Source of the DNA: Streptomyces sp. ERV7
Lineage (GTDB): Bacteria; Actinomycetota; Actinomycetes; Streptomycetales; Streptomycetaceae
NCBI RefSeq assembly: GCF_001653515.1
Contig: NZ_LYOY01000051.1
Span: forward strand, 1,012,001 to 1,076,000
Length of the DNA: 64,000 nt
Direction: 5' to 3'
A program made the position numbers and the translations under genes. Below are positions 8,796 through 17,987 of this stretch, piece by piece. The notes below the pieces were generated by a model. It was not told where the DNA came from. It searched no databases and saw only the letters and a list, made by a program, of their open reading frames with translations. Position 1 is the first letter of the stretch; each line of letters begins with the position of its first letter.

Positions 8796-11423
8796 ATGAA
8801 CAACCCCACGAACGGCGGCCGCCGCGGGCGTCACCGTCGTCGCTGGAGCGCCACCGCCCTGCTGCTCGGTGTGCCCGCAGCGGTCGTGCCGTACCTCCTG
8901 CTCACCCAGGAGGACTCGCAGGCCGCGACGGTCGACGGCAGTGCTTACTACCGGCTGGTCTCCGTGCGCAGCGGCAAGGTGGTGGACGTCAACGGCTTCT
9001 CCACGGCCGACGGCACCCGCATCCAGCAGTGGACCGACCAGAGCACCGTCAACCAGCAGTGGAGACTGAGGCCCACCGGGGACGGCTACTACGAGCTCGT
9101 GAACCGCAACAGCGGCAAGGTGCTGGGCATAGCGGGCGGCTCGACCGCCCAGTCGGCTGCCGCCGAACAGCAGACCGACAGCTCGTCCGCCTCCCAGGAG
9201 TGGCGGATCGACGACGTGAGCGGCTCCGGCGCCGTCACCTTCACCTCCCGCAAGAGCGGCCAGGTCCTGGACGTCTCCGGAGGCTCCACGGCCCAGGGCG
9301 CGGCGATCATCCAGTATCCCGGCAGGGGCAGCACCAACCAGCACTGGAGGCTGGTGAAGGTGACCGACCCTCAGACGCCGGCGGCCGGACCGTATGTGTG
9401 GAAGAACGCCCAGGCAGTGGGCGGCGGTTATGTCACCGGGCTGGTGTTCAACCCACGGGAGAAGGGCCTGCTGTACGCGCGCACCGACATGGGCGGCGCC
9501 TACCGCTGGGACGCCGCGGCCGAGCAGTGGATCCCGCTCACCGACTGGCTCGGCGAGAAGGACTGGAACCTGCTGGGGATCGACGCGCTGGCCGCCGACC
9601 CCGTCGACCCCGACCGGCTCTACCTCGCGGCGGGCACCTACACCAACAGCTGGGGCGGCAACGGCGCGATCCTGCGCTCCACCGACCGGGGCCGCACCTT
9701 CCGGCGCACCGATCTGCCGTTCAAGCTGGGCGGCAACGAGGACGGCCGCGGGGCGGGCGAACGGCTCGTGATCGACCCCTCGGACAACCGCACCCTGCTG
9801 CTGGGTACCCGTAAGAACGGCCTGTGGCGCAGCACGGACAGCGGTGTGTCATGGCGGCAGGTGTCGTCGTTCCCCGTCAAGGACGGGGCGAGCAGCGGCG
9901 CGGGCATCTCCTTCGTGACATACGGCCCGGCCGGCAGCAACACGGTCTACGTCGGCGTCGCCGACAGGTCCACCTCCCTGTACCGCTCCACCGACGGCGG
10001 CAGCACCTGGCACGCCGTCTCCGGGCAGCCCACCGGTCAACTGCCGCAGCACGGCGTGTTCTCCGGGGACGGCTCGCTGTACCTGACGTACACCAACGCC
10101 CTCGGACCCAACGGCGTGACGGCGGGCTCGGTGTGGAAGTACACACCGGCCGGTGGGGCGTGGAAGAACATCTCCCCGTCCCAGGGCAGCCACGGGTTCT
10201 CCGGTCTGGCCCTCGACCCGCGCAAGCCGTCCACGGTCATGGTCACCACCCTCGACCGCTGGTGGCCCGAGGACGAGATCTACCGCAGCACCGACGGCGG
10301 CACGACGTGGACGGCGCTGGCCGGGAAGTCGGTGCGGGACGCCTCGGCCGCTCCGTACATCGGTACCCACACCGGGCACTGGATGACCGCCCTGGCCATC
10401 GACCCCTTCGACTCCGGGCACGTGCTGTACGGCACCGGCAACGGCATCTGGCGCAGCAAGGACGGCAACGCCACCGACAGCGGCGGCACCAGCCACTGGA
10501 CCGTGGGGGCACGGGGTCTTGAGGAGACCGCGCTGATGGACGCGATCGCCCCGCCCGGCGGTGCCGCCGTCATCACCGCCATGGGCGACCAGGGCGGTTT
10601 CCGTCACGGCTCTCCGACCGAGGTGCCCGGCGGGCGGCTGGCGAACCCGATGATGTCCAACAGCACCGATATCGATTTCGCCCAGTCCACCCCCTCGGTG
10701 ATGGTCCGCGTCGGCCATGGCGGCGCGCAGGACGGCGCCTACTCCACCGACGGCGGCATCAGCTGGAACGGCTTCAAGGCCGAGCCGGTGGCCGGTGCCC
10801 AGGACGGTCGTGTCGCGCTCGCGGCGGACGGCTCCTCCATCGTCTGGACCGAGGCCGGCCAGGTTCCGTACCGCTCGACCGACAAGGGGGCGAGCTGGTC
10901 GAAGGCCGGTGGTCTGGGCACCGACGCCGTGGTCGTCGCCGACCGCTCCTCGGCCGGCACGTTCTACTCGCTGGCCGGCGGCACGCTCTACGCCAGCACC
11001 GACGGCGGAGCGACCTTCCACGCGCGGGCCGCCAAGCTGCCCGCCGACGGCCGGCTCACGGCCGTCCCCGGCGTCGCGGGGGACCTGTGGATCGCCGGCG
11101 GTGGCCAGGGGCTGCTGCACTCCACCGACGGCGGCAGCACCTTCACCACGCTCACCACGGTGAAGTCCGCCTCCGCCGTCGGCTTCGGCAAGTCCGCACC
11201 CGGCGCCTCCTACCAGGCCCTGTACCTGATCGGCACGGTCGACGACGTCACCGGGGTCTTCCGCTCCACCGACAAGGGCGCCACCTGGCTCCGCGTCAAC
11301 GACGACGCCCACCAGTGGGGCAGCATCGGCGGCGTCGGCGTCATCACCGGCGACCCCGACACCTTCGGCCGCGTGTACGTCGGCACCAACGGACGCGGCC
11401 TCCAGTACGGCGACCCGTCCTGA
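8796..11423 (+). CDS. secreted GH74 xyloglucanase with N-terminal ricin-type lectin domain
   Basis: An 875-residue exported protein. The N-terminus has an Arg-rich signal/anchor segment, then a RICIN-like beta-trefoil (about 49-190, repeats ending NQQWRL, SQEWRI, NQHWRL), then a GH74 double beta-propeller from about 198 with many STDGG/STDxG repeats. The two catalytic aspartates are Asp231 (RTDMGGAYRW) and Asp598 (MGDQGGF). The family hydrolyses the beta-1,4-glucan backbone of xyloglucan. The start is the ATG at 8796: AAGGAG lies 12 bases upstream, and an earlier ATG at 8775 would place that site inside the gene. Probably co-transcribed with the xylanase fusion. A strong hairpin follows at 11521. 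Confidence 0.94.
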   Translation: MNNPTNGGRRGRHRRRWSATALLLGVPAAVVPYLLLTQEDSQAATVDGSAYYRLVSVRSGKVVDVNGFSTADGTRIQQWTDQSTVNQQWRLRPTGDGYYELVNRNSGKVLGIAGGSTAQSAAAEQQTDSSSASQEWRIDDVSGSGAVTFTSRKSGQVLDVSGGSTAQGAAIIQYPGRGSTNQHWRLVKVTDPQTPAAGPYVWKNAQAVGGGYVTGLVFNPREKGLLYARTDMGGAYRWDAAAEQWIPLTDWLGEKDWNLLGIDALAADPVDPDRLYLAAGTYTNSWGGNGAILRSTDRGRTFRRTDLPFKLGGNEDGRGAGERLVIDPSDNRTLLLGTRKNGLWRSTDSGVSWRQVSSFPVKDGASSGAGISFVTYGPAGSNTVYVGVADRSTSLYRSTDGGSTWHAVSGQPTGQLPQHGVFSGDGSLYLTYTNALGPNGVTAGSVWKYTPAGGAWKNISPSQGSHGFSGLALDPRKPSTVMVTTLDRWWPEDEIYRSTDGGTTWTALAGKSVRDASAAPYIGTHTGHWMTALAIDPFDSGHVLYGTGNGIWRSKDGNATDSGGTSHWTVGARGLEETALMDAIAPPGGAAVITAMGDQGGFRHGSPTEVPGGRLANPMMSNSTDIDFAQSTPSVMVRVGHGGAQDGAYSTDGGISWNGFKAEPVAGAQDGRVALAADGSSIVWTEAGQVPYRSTDKGASWSKAGGLGTDAVVVADRSSAGTFYSLAGGTLYASTDGGATFHARAAKLPADGRLTAVPGVAGDLWIAGGGQGLLHSTDGGSTFTTLTTVKSASAVGFGKSAPGASYQALYLIGTVDDVTGVFRSTDKGATWLRVNDDAHQWGSIGGVGVITGDPDTFGRVYVGTNGRGLQYGDPS

Positions 11424-11520
11424 CCCTGGCATCGGCCCACGTGCGTGCGGGCCTGCGGCCGGTCCGCGTCCACCTCTGAACCGACGCTCCGGACACCACT
11501 TCGCGAAGCGCCGAGAGGCC

Positions 11521-11555
11521 GGGTCGCCCGGGGAAATCCCATCCCCGGGCGACCC
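11521..11555 (+). terminator. hairpin terminator after the GH74 gene
   Basis: A perfect 14-bp stem (GGGTCGCCCGGGGA at 11521-11534 pairing with 11542-11555) has a 7-base loop and lies about 100 bp after the GH74 stop. There is no T-tract, as usual for Streptomyces terminators. It separates the hydrolase unit from the peptidase operon. Confidence 0.75.
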
Positions 11556-11654
11556 GCCCGATCGCCTGGACCACCGGGCCGACTACGGGCCCTGCCCCAG
11601 GTGCGGCGGTGCGGCCTCTGGCCGGCATATTCGGCGGCCGGTAGCGTCGTACGC

Positions 11655-12488
11655 ATGAAGATCCTCATCAGCGCCGACATGGAGGGCGCCACCGGTGTCA
11701 CCTGGCCCGCCGACGTGCTGCCGGGCACCCCGCAGTGGGAGCGCTGCCGCGCCCTTTTCACCTCGGATGTGAACGCGGCGGCGCTGGGTTTCTTCGACGG
11801 CGGCGCCGACGAGGTCCTCATCAACGAGGCGCACTGGTCCATGCGCAATCTGCTGCTCGAACGGCTGGACGAGCGCGTGGAGATGCTCACCGGCCGGCAC
11901 AAGTCGCTGTCCATGGTCGAGGGTGTGCAGCACGGCGACGTGGACGGCATCGCCTTCGTCGGGTACCACACGGGCGCGGGCACCGAAGGCGTGCTGGCCC
12001 ACACCTATCTCGCCAACTCCATCACGGGCGTCTGGCTGAACGGGACCAGGGCGAGCGAGGGCCTGCTCAACGCACACGTGGTCGCGGAGTACGGGGTGCC
12101 GGTGGTCCTGGTCACCGGCGACGACCTGACCTGTGCGGACGCCGAGGGGTATGCGCCGGGTGCGCACAAGGTGGCGGTCAAGGACCACGTCTCGCGGTAC
12201 GCGGCGGTGTGCCGCACCCCCTCGCGCACGGCAGCCGACATCAGGGCGGCCGCCAAGGAGGCAGCGGGCCTGGCGGGGCGTCACGATCCGGTGCGGGGCG
12301 GGCCGTTCACCGTGGAGCTCGAATTCGACGCGGAGCACCTGACGATGGCCGCAACGGTGGTCCCGGGCACCGAACGGACGGGGGAGCGCCGCGTGGCCTA
12401 CACCAGCGAGACCATGTACGACGGCATCCGCACGTTCAAGGCGGTCACCACGATCGTCTCGTCCGCGGTGGAGGAGCAGTATGGCTGA
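11655..12488 (+). CDS. M55 family D-aminopeptidase (DppA-like)
   Basis: A 277-residue protein beginning MKILISADMEGATGV, the metal-binding D-x-E start typical of the DppA family of zinc D-aminopeptidases. Further family segments are INEAHWSMRN, FVGYHTGAG, VLVTGDD and ETMYDGIRTF. These enzymes remove N-terminal D-amino acids such as D-Ala from short peptides. It is the first gene of a four-gene unit: its last 8 bp overlap the M20 gene, so the two are translationally coupled. The operon suggests uptake and breakdown of D-amino-acid or cell-wall peptides, in the cytoplasm. Confidence 0.9.
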   Translation: MKILISADMEGATGVTWPADVLPGTPQWERCRALFTSDVNAAALGFFDGGADEVLINEAHWSMRNLLLERLDERVEMLTGRHKSLSMVEGVQHGDVDGIAFVGYHTGAGTEGVLAHTYLANSITGVWLNGTRASEGLLNAHVVAEYGVPVVLVTGDDLTCADAEGYAPGAHKVAVKDHVSRYAAVCRTPSRTAADIRAAAKEAAGLAGRHDPVRGGPFTVELEFDAEHLTMAATVVPGTERTGERRVAYTSETMYDGIRTFKAVTTIVSSAVEEQYG

Positions 12489-13806
12489 GCACATCGACGG
12501 GCGGGCGCTGGACGAGGTGGTGGCCTTCACCTCGGAGCTCATCCGGATCGACACCACCAACCGCGGCGGCGGGGACTGCCGCGAGCGCCCCGCCGCCGAG
12601 TACGTGGCGGAGCGGCTCGCCGCCACCGGTCTGGAGCCCACCCTCCTGGAGCGGACGCCGGGGCGCACCAACGTCGTGGCGCGCATCGAGGGCACCGACC
12701 GCTCCGCCGACGCCCTGCTGGTCCACGGCCACCTCGACGTGGTGCCCGCCGAGGCCGCCGACTGGAGCGTGCCCCCCTTCTCCGGGGAGGTCCGCGACGG
12801 CGTGGTGTGGGGGCGGGGCGCCGTGGACATGAAGAACATGGACGCGATGGTCCTCACGGTCGTCCGGGCCTGGGCACGCGCGGGAATCCGCCCCCGCCGC
12901 GACATCGTCATCGCGTACACCGCGGACGAGGAGGCCACCGCGATCGACGGCGCCGGCTTCCTCGTCAGTCGCCACCCCGAGCTGTTCGAGGGGTGCACCG
13001 AAGGCATCAGCGAATCCGGTGCGTTCACCTTCCACGGGGGCTCCGGCATGGAGCTCTACCCGATCGCGGCGGGCGAGCGCGGCACCGGCTGGCTGAAGCT
13101 CACCGCGCAGGGCCGCGCCGGCCACGGCTCCAGGGTGAACCGGGCCAACGCGGTCAGCCGGCTGGCCGCCGCGATCGCCCGGATCGGGGAGCACGAGTGG
13201 CCGGTCCGGCTCACCGAGACGGTCCGGGCGGCCCTGGCCGAGCTGGCCGGGCTGTACGGGATCCGCGCCGACCCGGCCGCCGCCGACTTCGACGTCGACG
13301 AGTTCCTCGGCAAGCTGGGCCCGGCCGCCGCCCTGGTGGAGGCGACCGTGCGCAACAGCGCCAACCCGACGATGCTGTCGGCCGGTTACAAGGTCAATGT
13401 GATCCCGGGGAGCGCCACCGCGTATGTGGACGGGCGGATCCTGCCCGGCGCCGGCGAGGAGTTCCGCGACACGCTCGACCGGCTCACCGGCCCGGACGTC
13501 GACTGGGAGTTCTACCAGAACGAGGTCGCCCTCCAGGCCCCGGTCGACTCCCCGACGTTCGCCAAACTGCGGGCCGCCGTCGAGCGGTTCGCCCCCGAGG
13601 GGCATGTCGTGCCCTACTGCATGTCCGGTGGTACCGATGCCAAGCAGTTCTCCCGGCTCGGCATCACCGGCTACGGCTTCTCGCCGCTGAAACTACCGCC
13701 CGGCTTCGACTACCAGGCCCTGTTCCACGGCGTCGACGAACGGGTCCCGGTGGACGCGCTCCACTTCGGCGTGCGCGTCCTCGATCACTATCTGCGTTCC
13801 GCGTAG
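12481..13806 (+). CDS. M20 family metallopeptidase
   Basis: A 441-residue cytoplasmic hydrolase of the ArgE/DapE/carboxypeptidase G2 superfamily. Metal and catalytic motifs are visible: HGHLDVVPAE (about residue 80), WGRGAVDMKN (metal Asp), YTADEEATAID (catalytic Glu pair) and CMSGGTDAKQF near the C-terminus (metal His replaced by the usual terminal HGVDE segment). The family cleaves dipeptides or N-acyl amino acids. The ATG at 12481 lies inside the end of the M55 gene. Next comes the S9 gene after 15 bp. The exact substrate is unknown; the operon points to peptide degradation. Confidence 0.9.
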   Translation: MAEHIDGRALDEVVAFTSELIRIDTTNRGGGDCRERPAAEYVAERLAATGLEPTLLERTPGRTNVVARIEGTDRSADALLVHGHLDVVPAEAADWSVPPFSGEVRDGVVWGRGAVDMKNMDAMVLTVVRAWARAGIRPRRDIVIAYTADEEATAIDGAGFLVSRHPELFEGCTEGISESGAFTFHGGSGMELYPIAAGERGTGWLKLTAQGRAGHGSRVNRANAVSRLAAAIARIGEHEWPVRLTETVRAALAELAGLYGIRADPAAADFDVDEFLGKLGPAAALVEATVRNSANPTMLSAGYKVNVIPGSATAYVDGRILPGAGEEFRDTLDRLTGPDVDWEFYQNEVALQAPVDSPTFAKLRAAVERFAPEGHVVPYCMSGGTDAKQFSRLGITGYGFSPLKLPPGFDYQALFHGVDERVPVDALHFGVRVLDHYLRSA

Positions 13807-13821
13807 GGGGAGTTGGAAGAC

Positions 13822-15843
13822 ATGATGCCCATCGGGCCTTACGGAACCTGGCCGTCGCCCATCGACGCCGAGCTCGCCGCCGGCCGTGACGGGTCGCCCG
13901 ACTTCGTCGGCGTCGTCGGCGAGGAGGTGTGGTGGACCGAGCCGCGCCCCACCGAGGGCGGCCGCCGCGCCCTGGTCCGGCGCCGGGCGGACGGCGCCAC
14001 CCAGTCCCTGCTGCCGCCTCCGTGGAACGTACGCACCAGGGTCATCGAGTACGGCGGCAAGCCCTGGGCCGCCGTGGAGCGCGGCGCCCGGGGCCCACTC
14101 GTGGTCTTCGCGCACTTCCCCGACCAGCGGCTGTACGGGTACGAGCCGGACGGCGCGGGCGAGCCGCGGCCGCTCACCCCGCTCTCGGCGGTCGGCGAGG
14201 GGCTGCGCTGGGCCGACCCGGTCCTCGTACCCGAGCGGGGCGAAGTCTGGTGTGTCCTTGAGGAGTTCACCGGGGACGCGCCCACCGACGTCCGCCGGGT
14301 GCTCGCGGCCGTGCCGCTGGACGGGTCGGCCGCCGAGGACCGCTCCCGGGTGCGCGAGCTCTCCGACGGGCGGCACCGCTTCGTCACCGGCCCCCGGATC
14401 TCCCCGGACGGCTCCCGCGCGGCCCACCTCGCCTGGGACCACCCGAACATGCCGTGGGACGGCACCGAGCTGATCCTCGCGGACATCGGCGACGACGGGG
14501 TCCTCGAAGGGGCGCGGCCGGTCGCGGGCGGGCCCGGCGAGTCCGTCGCGCAGGTGGAATGGGCGCCCGACGGCGGGCTGCTGTTCTCCTCCGACCGCAC
14601 CGGCTGGTGGAACCTGTACCGGGCGGACCCGGCGCCGGCGGTCTCGCCCTCCTCCCACCCGGCCGACCGCGAGGGCGCCGCGGTGGCGCTCTGTCCGCGC
14701 GAGGAGGAGTTCGGCGGACCGCTCTGGCAGATCGGCCGCCGCTGGTTCCACCCGCTGGACAACGGCCTGATCGCCGTGGTCCACGGCAGGGGCTCGACCG
14801 CGCTCGGCATCCTCGACCCGGAGAGCGGCGAGGTGGTGGACGCGGCCGGGCCCTGGACCGCCTGGCAGAGCACGCTCGCGGTGCACGGCAGCAGGGTCGT
14901 CGGCGTCGCCGCGAGCCCGCGCACCGCGCCCGAAGTCGTCGAGCTGGACACCCGGTCGGGCCGCACCCGGGTCGTCGGGCGCGCCCACGACGACCCGGTG
15001 GACCCCGCGTACTACCCGGAACCGCAGATCCGCACCTTCACCGGGCCGGGCGGCCGCGACATCCACGCCCTGGTCTACCCGCCGCACCACCCCGGCCGGG
15101 TGGCGCCCGCCGACGAGCTGGCGCCGTATGTGATCTGGGCGCACGGCGGCCCCACCGGCCAGGTCCCCCTCGTCCTCGACCTGGAGATCGCCTACTTCAC
15201 CTCCCGCGGCATCGGGGTGGCCGAGGTCAACTACGGCGGCTCCACGGGCTACGGACGGGAGTACCGCGACCGCCTGCGCGAGCAGTGGGGCGTCGTCGAC
15301 GTCGAGGACTGCGCGGCCGTGGCCAGGGCGCTCGCCGACGAGGGCACCGCCGATCCCCGGCGGCTCGCCATCCGGGGCGGCAGCGCGGGCGGCTGGACCT
15401 CGGCGGCCTCGCTCGCCACCACCGACGTCTACGCCTGCGGCACCGTCATCTACCCGGTCCTCGACCTCACCGACTGGTCGTCGGACGAGGGCACCCACGA
15501 CTTCGAGTCGCAGTACATGGAGTCCCTCATCGGCCCCCGCGCCGACCTCCCCGGCCGGTACGCGCAGCGCTCGCCGATCACCCACGCGGAGCGGATCACC
15601 GTGCCGTTCCTGCTGCTCCAGGGGCTCGACGACGTGATCTGCAGGCCCGTACAGTGCGAACGGTTCCTGGCCAGGACGGCGGGGCGCGGCATACCGCACG
15701 CGTACATCGCCTTCGAAGGCGAGGGACACGGCTTCCGCCGGGCGGACACCATGATCCGCGCCCTGGAGGCCGAACTCTCCCTGTACGCCCAGACGTTCGG
15801 CATCGACCGGCCCGACGTCCCCCTGCTGGAGCTGAACAAGTGA
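13822..15843 (+). CDS. S9 family prolyl-oligopeptidase-type peptidase
   Basis: About 673 residues: an N-terminal beta-propeller and a C-terminal alpha/beta hydrolase. The nucleophile Ser is in IRGGSAGGWTS, the Asp in LQGLDDVICR and the His in EGEGHGFRR. The oxyanion-region motif WAHGGPTG is also present. The enzyme should cut short peptides in the cytoplasm; no signal peptide is visible. The start is taken as ATG 13822, with GGGGGAG 10 bases upstream; ATG 13825 is equally possible. The gene ends in an overlap with the GTG start of the S66 gene. Third gene of the peptidase operon. Confidence 0.9.
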   Translation: MMPIGPYGTWPSPIDAELAAGRDGSPDFVGVVGEEVWWTEPRPTEGGRRALVRRRADGATQSLLPPPWNVRTRVIEYGGKPWAAVERGARGPLVVFAHFPDQRLYGYEPDGAGEPRPLTPLSAVGEGLRWADPVLVPERGEVWCVLEEFTGDAPTDVRRVLAAVPLDGSAAEDRSRVRELSDGRHRFVTGPRISPDGSRAAHLAWDHPNMPWDGTELILADIGDDGVLEGARPVAGGPGESVAQVEWAPDGGLLFSSDRTGWWNLYRADPAPAVSPSSHPADREGAAVALCPREEEFGGPLWQIGRRWFHPLDNGLIAVVHGRGSTALGILDPESGEVVDAAGPWTAWQSTLAVHGSRVVGVAASPRTAPEVVELDTRSGRTRVVGRAHDDPVDPAYYPEPQIRTFTGPGGRDIHALVYPPHHPGRVAPADELAPYVIWAHGGPTGQVPLVLDLEIAYFTSRGIGVAEVNYGGSTGYGREYRDRLREQWGVVDVEDCAAVARALADEGTADPRRLAIRGGSAGGWTSAASLATTDVYACGTVIYPVLDLTDWSSDEGTHDFESQYMESLIGPRADLPGRYAQRSPITHAERITVPFLLLQGLDDVICRPVQCERFLARTAGRGIPHAYIAFEGEGHGFRRADTMIRALEAELSLYAQTFGIDRPDVPLLELNK

Positions 15844-16787
15844 CCTCGCCGCACCACGCCCCCGCCGCACTCACCCGGCCCGCCCGACTGCGGCCCGGCG
15901 CCCGGGTGGCGGTGGTCGCCCCCAGCGGGCCGGTGGTGGGGGAGCGGCTCGACGCGGGTCTTGACATCCTGCGCGGCTGGGATCTGGACCCGGTGGTGAT
16001 GCCCCACGTCCGCGACCGGCACCCGGAGTTCGGCTATCTCGCGGGCGGCGACGAGGCGCGGGCGCGCGACCTCCAGGAGGCGTGGTGCGACCCGTCGGTC
16101 GACGCGGTGCTCTGCGCACGGGGCGGGTACGGCGCCCAGCGCATGGTGGACCTGGTCGACTGGAACGCGATGCGCGCCGCCGGGCCCAAGGTGTTCGTCG
16201 GCTACAGCGACGCGACCGTGCTCCACGAGGCGTTCGCGGCGCGCCTGGGGCTCTCCACCCTGTACGGGCCGATGGTGTCGGCCGAGACGTTCCTCAAGGA
16301 CGACCCGACCCAGCGCTCGCTGCACACCACGCTCTTCGCACCCGAGGCGGCCCTCAGCCTCGGCCCGGCGAGCGCCCGCCCGATGGTGCCCGGCCGGGCC
16401 CGGGGGGTGACGGTGGGCGGCTGCCTCGCCCTGCTCGGCGCGGGCGTCGGCACCCCGCACACCAGGACCTCGGTGCGCGGCGGACTGCTGCTCCTTGAGG
16501 ACGTCGGCGAGGAGGGCTACCGGATCGACCGCATCCTCACCCAGCTGCTGCGCGCGGGGTGGCTGGACGGGGTCGCCGGGGTGGCGCTCGGCTCCTGGGA
16601 GGGGTGCGGACCGTACGAGAAGCTGCGGGCCGTGCTGTACGACCGGCTCGCCCCGCTCGGGGTGCCGGGGGTCGAGCACTTCGGCTTCGGCCACTGCGCC
16701 CCCTCGCCCACCATGCCGCTCGGGGTGCCCGCGGTGCTCGACGCCGACGCGGGCACGCTCACTCTGGAGGTGCCCGCGCTGGCGTAG
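15840..16787 (+). CDS. S66 family LD-carboxypeptidase / MccF-like peptidase
   Basis: A 315-residue protein of the LdcA/MccF family. The catalytic Ser is in FVGYSDATVL, the Glu in LLLLEDVGEE and the His in FGFGHCAPSPTMPLG. LdcA enzymes remove the terminal D-Ala from the murein tetrapeptide; MccF relatives inactivate microcin C-like peptides. It starts with GTG at 15840, overlapping the S9 stop (GTGA), so translation is coupled. The pairing with a D-aminopeptidase in one operon favours recycling of D-Ala-containing peptides, though self-protection against peptide antibiotics cannot be excluded. Confidence 0.88.
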   Translation: MTSPHHAPAALTRPARLRPGARVAVVAPSGPVVGERLDAGLDILRGWDLDPVVMPHVRDRHPEFGYLAGGDEARARDLQEAWCDPSVDAVLCARGGYGAQRMVDLVDWNAMRAAGPKVFVGYSDATVLHEAFAARLGLSTLYGPMVSAETFLKDDPTQRSLHTTLFAPEAALSLGPASARPMVPGRARGVTVGGCLALLGAGVGTPHTRTSVRGGLLLLEDVGEEGYRIDRILTQLLRAGWLDGVAGVALGSWEGCGPYEKLRAVLYDRLAPLGVPGVEHFGFGHCAPSPTMPLGVPAVLDADAGTLTLEVPALA

Positions 16788-16863
16788 GCCGTACGCCGAA
16801 GGAGGGGGAGGCGTACGACGGGCAGGTGCGCGCCGGACGGGGCGCGCACCGGGCATTCGTCCG

Positions 16864-17955
16864 CTACAGGGCCGCGTAGCCCGGGCGGATCAGCTCGTCG
16901 ATGATGCGGCGGCGCTCCGGCAGCGGCAGGAACGCGGCCTCCACGGCGGCGACGGTGAACTGCTCGAACACCTCGGGCCCGTAGCCGAAGGCGTCCGCCA
17001 TGTGCTGGAACTCCTCGCTCATGGTGGTGCCGGAGACCAGCCGGTTGTCGGTGTTCAGGGTGACCCGGAAGCCGAGGCGGCGCAGCAGGTCGATCGGGTG
17101 CGAGGCGTAGTCCTTGGCCGCGCCCGTCTGGAGGTTGGAGGTCGGGCAGACCTCCAGGGCGATGCCGTTGTCGCGCAGGTAGGAGGCGAGGTGGCCGAGG
17201 TCGGCCGTGCCGTCCTCGTGCACCGTGATGTCGTCGGTGATCCGCACACCGTGGCCGACGCGCTCGGCGCCGCAGATCTGCACGGCCTCGTGGATCGACT
17301 CGGCGCCGACGGCCTCGCCCGCGTGGATGGTGAAGTGGCAGTTCGACCGCTTCAGGTGCTGGAAGGCCGGGAGGTGACGGGCCGGCGGGTTGCCGATCTC
17401 GCCGCCCGCGATGTCGAAGCCGGCCACCCCGCGGTCGCGGTGGGCGACGGTCAGCTCGGCGATCTCCAGGGAGCGGTCGGTGTGGCGCATCCCGGTGAGC
17501 AGGGCGCGCACGGTGATCCGGCCGCCGGTGCGGCGCTCGCCCTCACGGAAGCCCGCGTTCACCGCGTCGACGACCTCGTCGAGGGTGAGCCCGCGCTCCA
17601 GGTGCTGCTCGGGCGCGTACCGCACCTCCGCGTAGACGACCCCGTCCGCCGCCAGGTCCTCGGCGCACTCCGCCGCGATGCGCTCCAGCGCCTCGCGGGT
17701 CTGCATCACCGCGCAGGTGTGGGCGAAGGTCTCCAGGTAGCGCTCCAGCGAGCCGGAGTCGGCCGCGTCGCGGAACCAGACCGCGAGCTCGGCCGGGTCC
17801 TCGGTCGGCAGGCCGTCGTAGCCGCAGGCGCGGGCCAGCTCGACGATCGTGGCGGGGCGCAGACCACCGTCGAGGTGGTCGTGGAGGACGGCCTTGGGCG
17901 CGCGGCGTATCCAGTCGGCGACGGGCTGGGCGGCGAGGTTGTCAGACAAGTGCAT
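16864..17955 (-). CDS. add: adenosine deaminase
   Basis: A 363-residue metal-dependent deaminase converting adenosine to inosine in purine salvage. Family motifs: HDHLDGGLRP (metal ligands), FTIHAGEAVG (catalytic Glu), RVGHGVRI and LNTDNRLVSG (metal Asp). Length fits actinobacterial Add. The ATG at 17955 is the only reasonable start; the leader has no strong ribosome-binding site. Codons 2-6 contain a 13-bp sequence matching, except for one base, the palindrome upstream of the neighbouring GntR gene, suggesting direct control by that regulator. The GntR gene lies upstream on the same strand, 32 bp away. Confidence 0.95.
   Translation of the reverse strand: MHLSDNLAAQPVADWIRRAPKAVLHDHLDGGLRPATIVELARACGYDGLPTEDPAELAVWFRDAADSGSLERYLETFAHTCAVMQTREALERIAAECAEDLAADGVVYAEVRYAPEQHLERGLTLDEVVDAVNAGFREGERRTGGRITVRALLTGMRHTDRSLEIAELTVAHRDRGVAGFDIAGGEIGNPPARHLPAFQHLKRSNCHFTIHAGEAVGAESIHEAVQICGAERVGHGVRITDDITVHEDGTADLGHLASYLRDNGIALEVCPTSNLQTGAAKDYASHPIDLLRRLGFRVTLNTDNRLVSGTTMSEEFQHMADAFGYGPEVFEQFTVAAVEAAFLPLPERRRIIDELIRPGYAAL
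17938..17950 (-). promoter_or_regulatory. candidate intragenic GntR operator at the start of add
   Basis: On the minus strand the sequence reads CTTGTCTGACAAC, spanning codons 2-6 of add. It differs at one base from the perfect palindrome at 18753-18765 upstream of the GntR gene. A site here could act as a roadblock or overlap the promoter region. Confidence 0.5.
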
Positions 17956-17987
17956 GACCGGGGAGTGTACAGCCTCGGTCGCGGGCC

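Noticed and set aside
14454..15839. Upstream extension of the S66 peptidase frame
   Set aside because: The frame is open for 462 codons inside the S9 gene, but the sequence is Arg/Ala/Gly-rich shadow; the S66 family homology begins at GTG 15840.
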